A stretch of DNA of 5,711 bases from Rudanella sp. (lineage in GTDB: Bacteria; Bacteroidota; Bacteroidia; Cytophagales; Spirosomataceae). The stretch covers positions 1-5,711 of the forward strand of contig JAJAYX010000565.1 of the NCBI GenBank assembly GCA_026785985.1, read 5' to 3'. Position numbers and translations under genes: made by a program. Below are positions 5,231-5,711 of the stretch, in pieces. How positions within the stretch are numbered: position 1 is the stretch's first letter; each line of letters begins with the position of its first letter. Under the pieces are notes generated by a model. That model saw only the letters and a program-made list of their open reading frames with translations. It was not told where the DNA came from and made no database searches.

Positions 5231-5711
5231 ATGAAAACGCTCCTTACTACCGCCTTTTTGCTAATCACGTTCCTGACTAATGCCCAAAACCAACCGGATC
5301 GCCGGACCGCCATCCACGTACTGGTGGTGGGTACTTCCCACAGCTACGGCCAGAAACCCATTGAAGATTTTAAGGCTGCTATTTATGATGCCATTAAAAA
5401 AATGGATGCTGCCGACTTAGAGAAAAAGCAAAAAGAAGCTGCAGCAGAAAAAGCAAAGTCACAAGCAGTAGCAGCAAAAAGTAATGCTCCTGCAACTGTT
5501 CAAAATATTGTTACCGATGAAGATCCGAAAACTATCTTCCTGATATGTGATAAAAGAGATAAAGACAACATAAAAGAACTTAGCTCATACCTTTCCAAAA
5601 CTTTGCATTTTAGTGTTGATAAAATGGTTTTTGATGGCACTGATGAAGAGTTAAAAACTGCTTATGACATGAGTTTGAGAGATTGTGATGCCGTATTGAT
5701 CTATTATGGTA
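5231..5711 (+). CDS. partial gene: signal peptide joined to TIR-like segment (possible chimera)
   Basis: The frame is open from ATG 5231 through the window end, giving 160 residues with the C-terminus missing. Residues 1-18 (MKTLLTTAFLLITFLTNA) form a signal peptide with probable cleavage before Q19. Residues 28-43 contain IHVLVVGTSHSYGQKP, a beta-strand plus GTSHS turn that recalls DUF5694/TraB-like proteins; that link is weak. Residues 47-90 are a charged, Ala/Lys/Glu-rich, helical stretch. From 99 on, TIFLICDKRDKDN, then SVDKMVFDGTDEE and SLRDCDAVLIYYG resemble TIR-like or DUF4062-like domains of bacterial conflict and STAND proteins. Any catalytic glutamate would lie beyond the window. 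By hand count the first 130 bases are about 54% GC and the remaining 350 about 35%. A secreted TIR domain would be odd, so two genes may have been joined near 5355-5375. The gene is divergent from the kinase operon and shares its control region. Confidence 0.65.
   Translation, partial: MKTLLTTAFLLITFLTNAQNQPDRRTAIHVLVVGTSHSYGQKPIEDFKAAIYDAIKKMDAADLEKKQKEAAAEKAKSQAVAAKSNAPATVQNIVTDEDPKTIFLICDKRDKDNIKELSSYLSKTLHFSVDKMVFDGTDEELKTAYDMSLRDCDAVLIYYG

Noticed and set aside
5059..5280. Short plus-strand open frame across the control region
   Set aside because: It is out of frame with the signal-peptide gene it overlaps, covers the repeat array and has no recognisable motif.

Overview
The window looks like a chromosomal piece of a Bacteroidota genome of the Spirosoma/Cytophagales kind. 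The reasons are a GC content a little above 50% in the core genes, a LytS/LytTR two-component pair, a Pif1-type helicase with a RecQ-like tail, a signal peptide ending in an NAQ-type site, candidate TTG/TAnnTTTG promoters, and no obvious Shine-Dalgarno sequences. The genus is an inference from style, not from a match.

Layout, left to right. Bases 1-56 hold two tandem copies of a 28-bp unit that run into a short palindrome (50-71). A small Y1/HUH transposase of the RAYT family (71-610, minus) lies between two REP-like repeats, both containing GTAGAGAC in the same orientation. Next is a long SF1B helicase (656-3079, minus). Its stop codon lies inside the right-hand REP copy, just as the RAYT stop lies inside the left-hand copy. 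A 91-bp gap follows. Then comes a two-component pair on the minus strand: a sensor histidine kinase (3977-5035) upstream of a LytTR response regulator (3171-3974), 2 bp apart. The regulator gene ends in a perfect 20-bp hairpin with A and T tracts. A 195-bp divergent control region (5036-5230) precedes a plus-strand gene cut by the window end (5231-5711), which encodes a signal peptide followed by a TIR-like segment.

How the parts may connect. The kinase and regulator form one operon. The divergent region carries four copies of a CGACCAAC-type word. They form two direct-repeat pairs with exactly 21-bp offset, the two pairs pointing in opposite directions; this is the spacing expected for LytTR-domain dimers, so the regulator may control its own operon and the divergent gene. 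The RAYT is the likely mobiliser of the REP family. A related paired REP element is built in frame into the regulator gene, where it encodes the linker between the receiver and DNA-binding domains, and a base-pair covariation in the palindrome stem is visible between copies.

The plus-strand gene at the right edge changes sharply from about 54% to about 35% GC roughly 130 bases after its start. It looks like an export leader joined to the middle of a cytoplasmic TIR-type conflict protein, either by recombination or by misassembly. The most notable observations are the REP-derived linker, the LytTR-like site array, and this chimeric reading frame.
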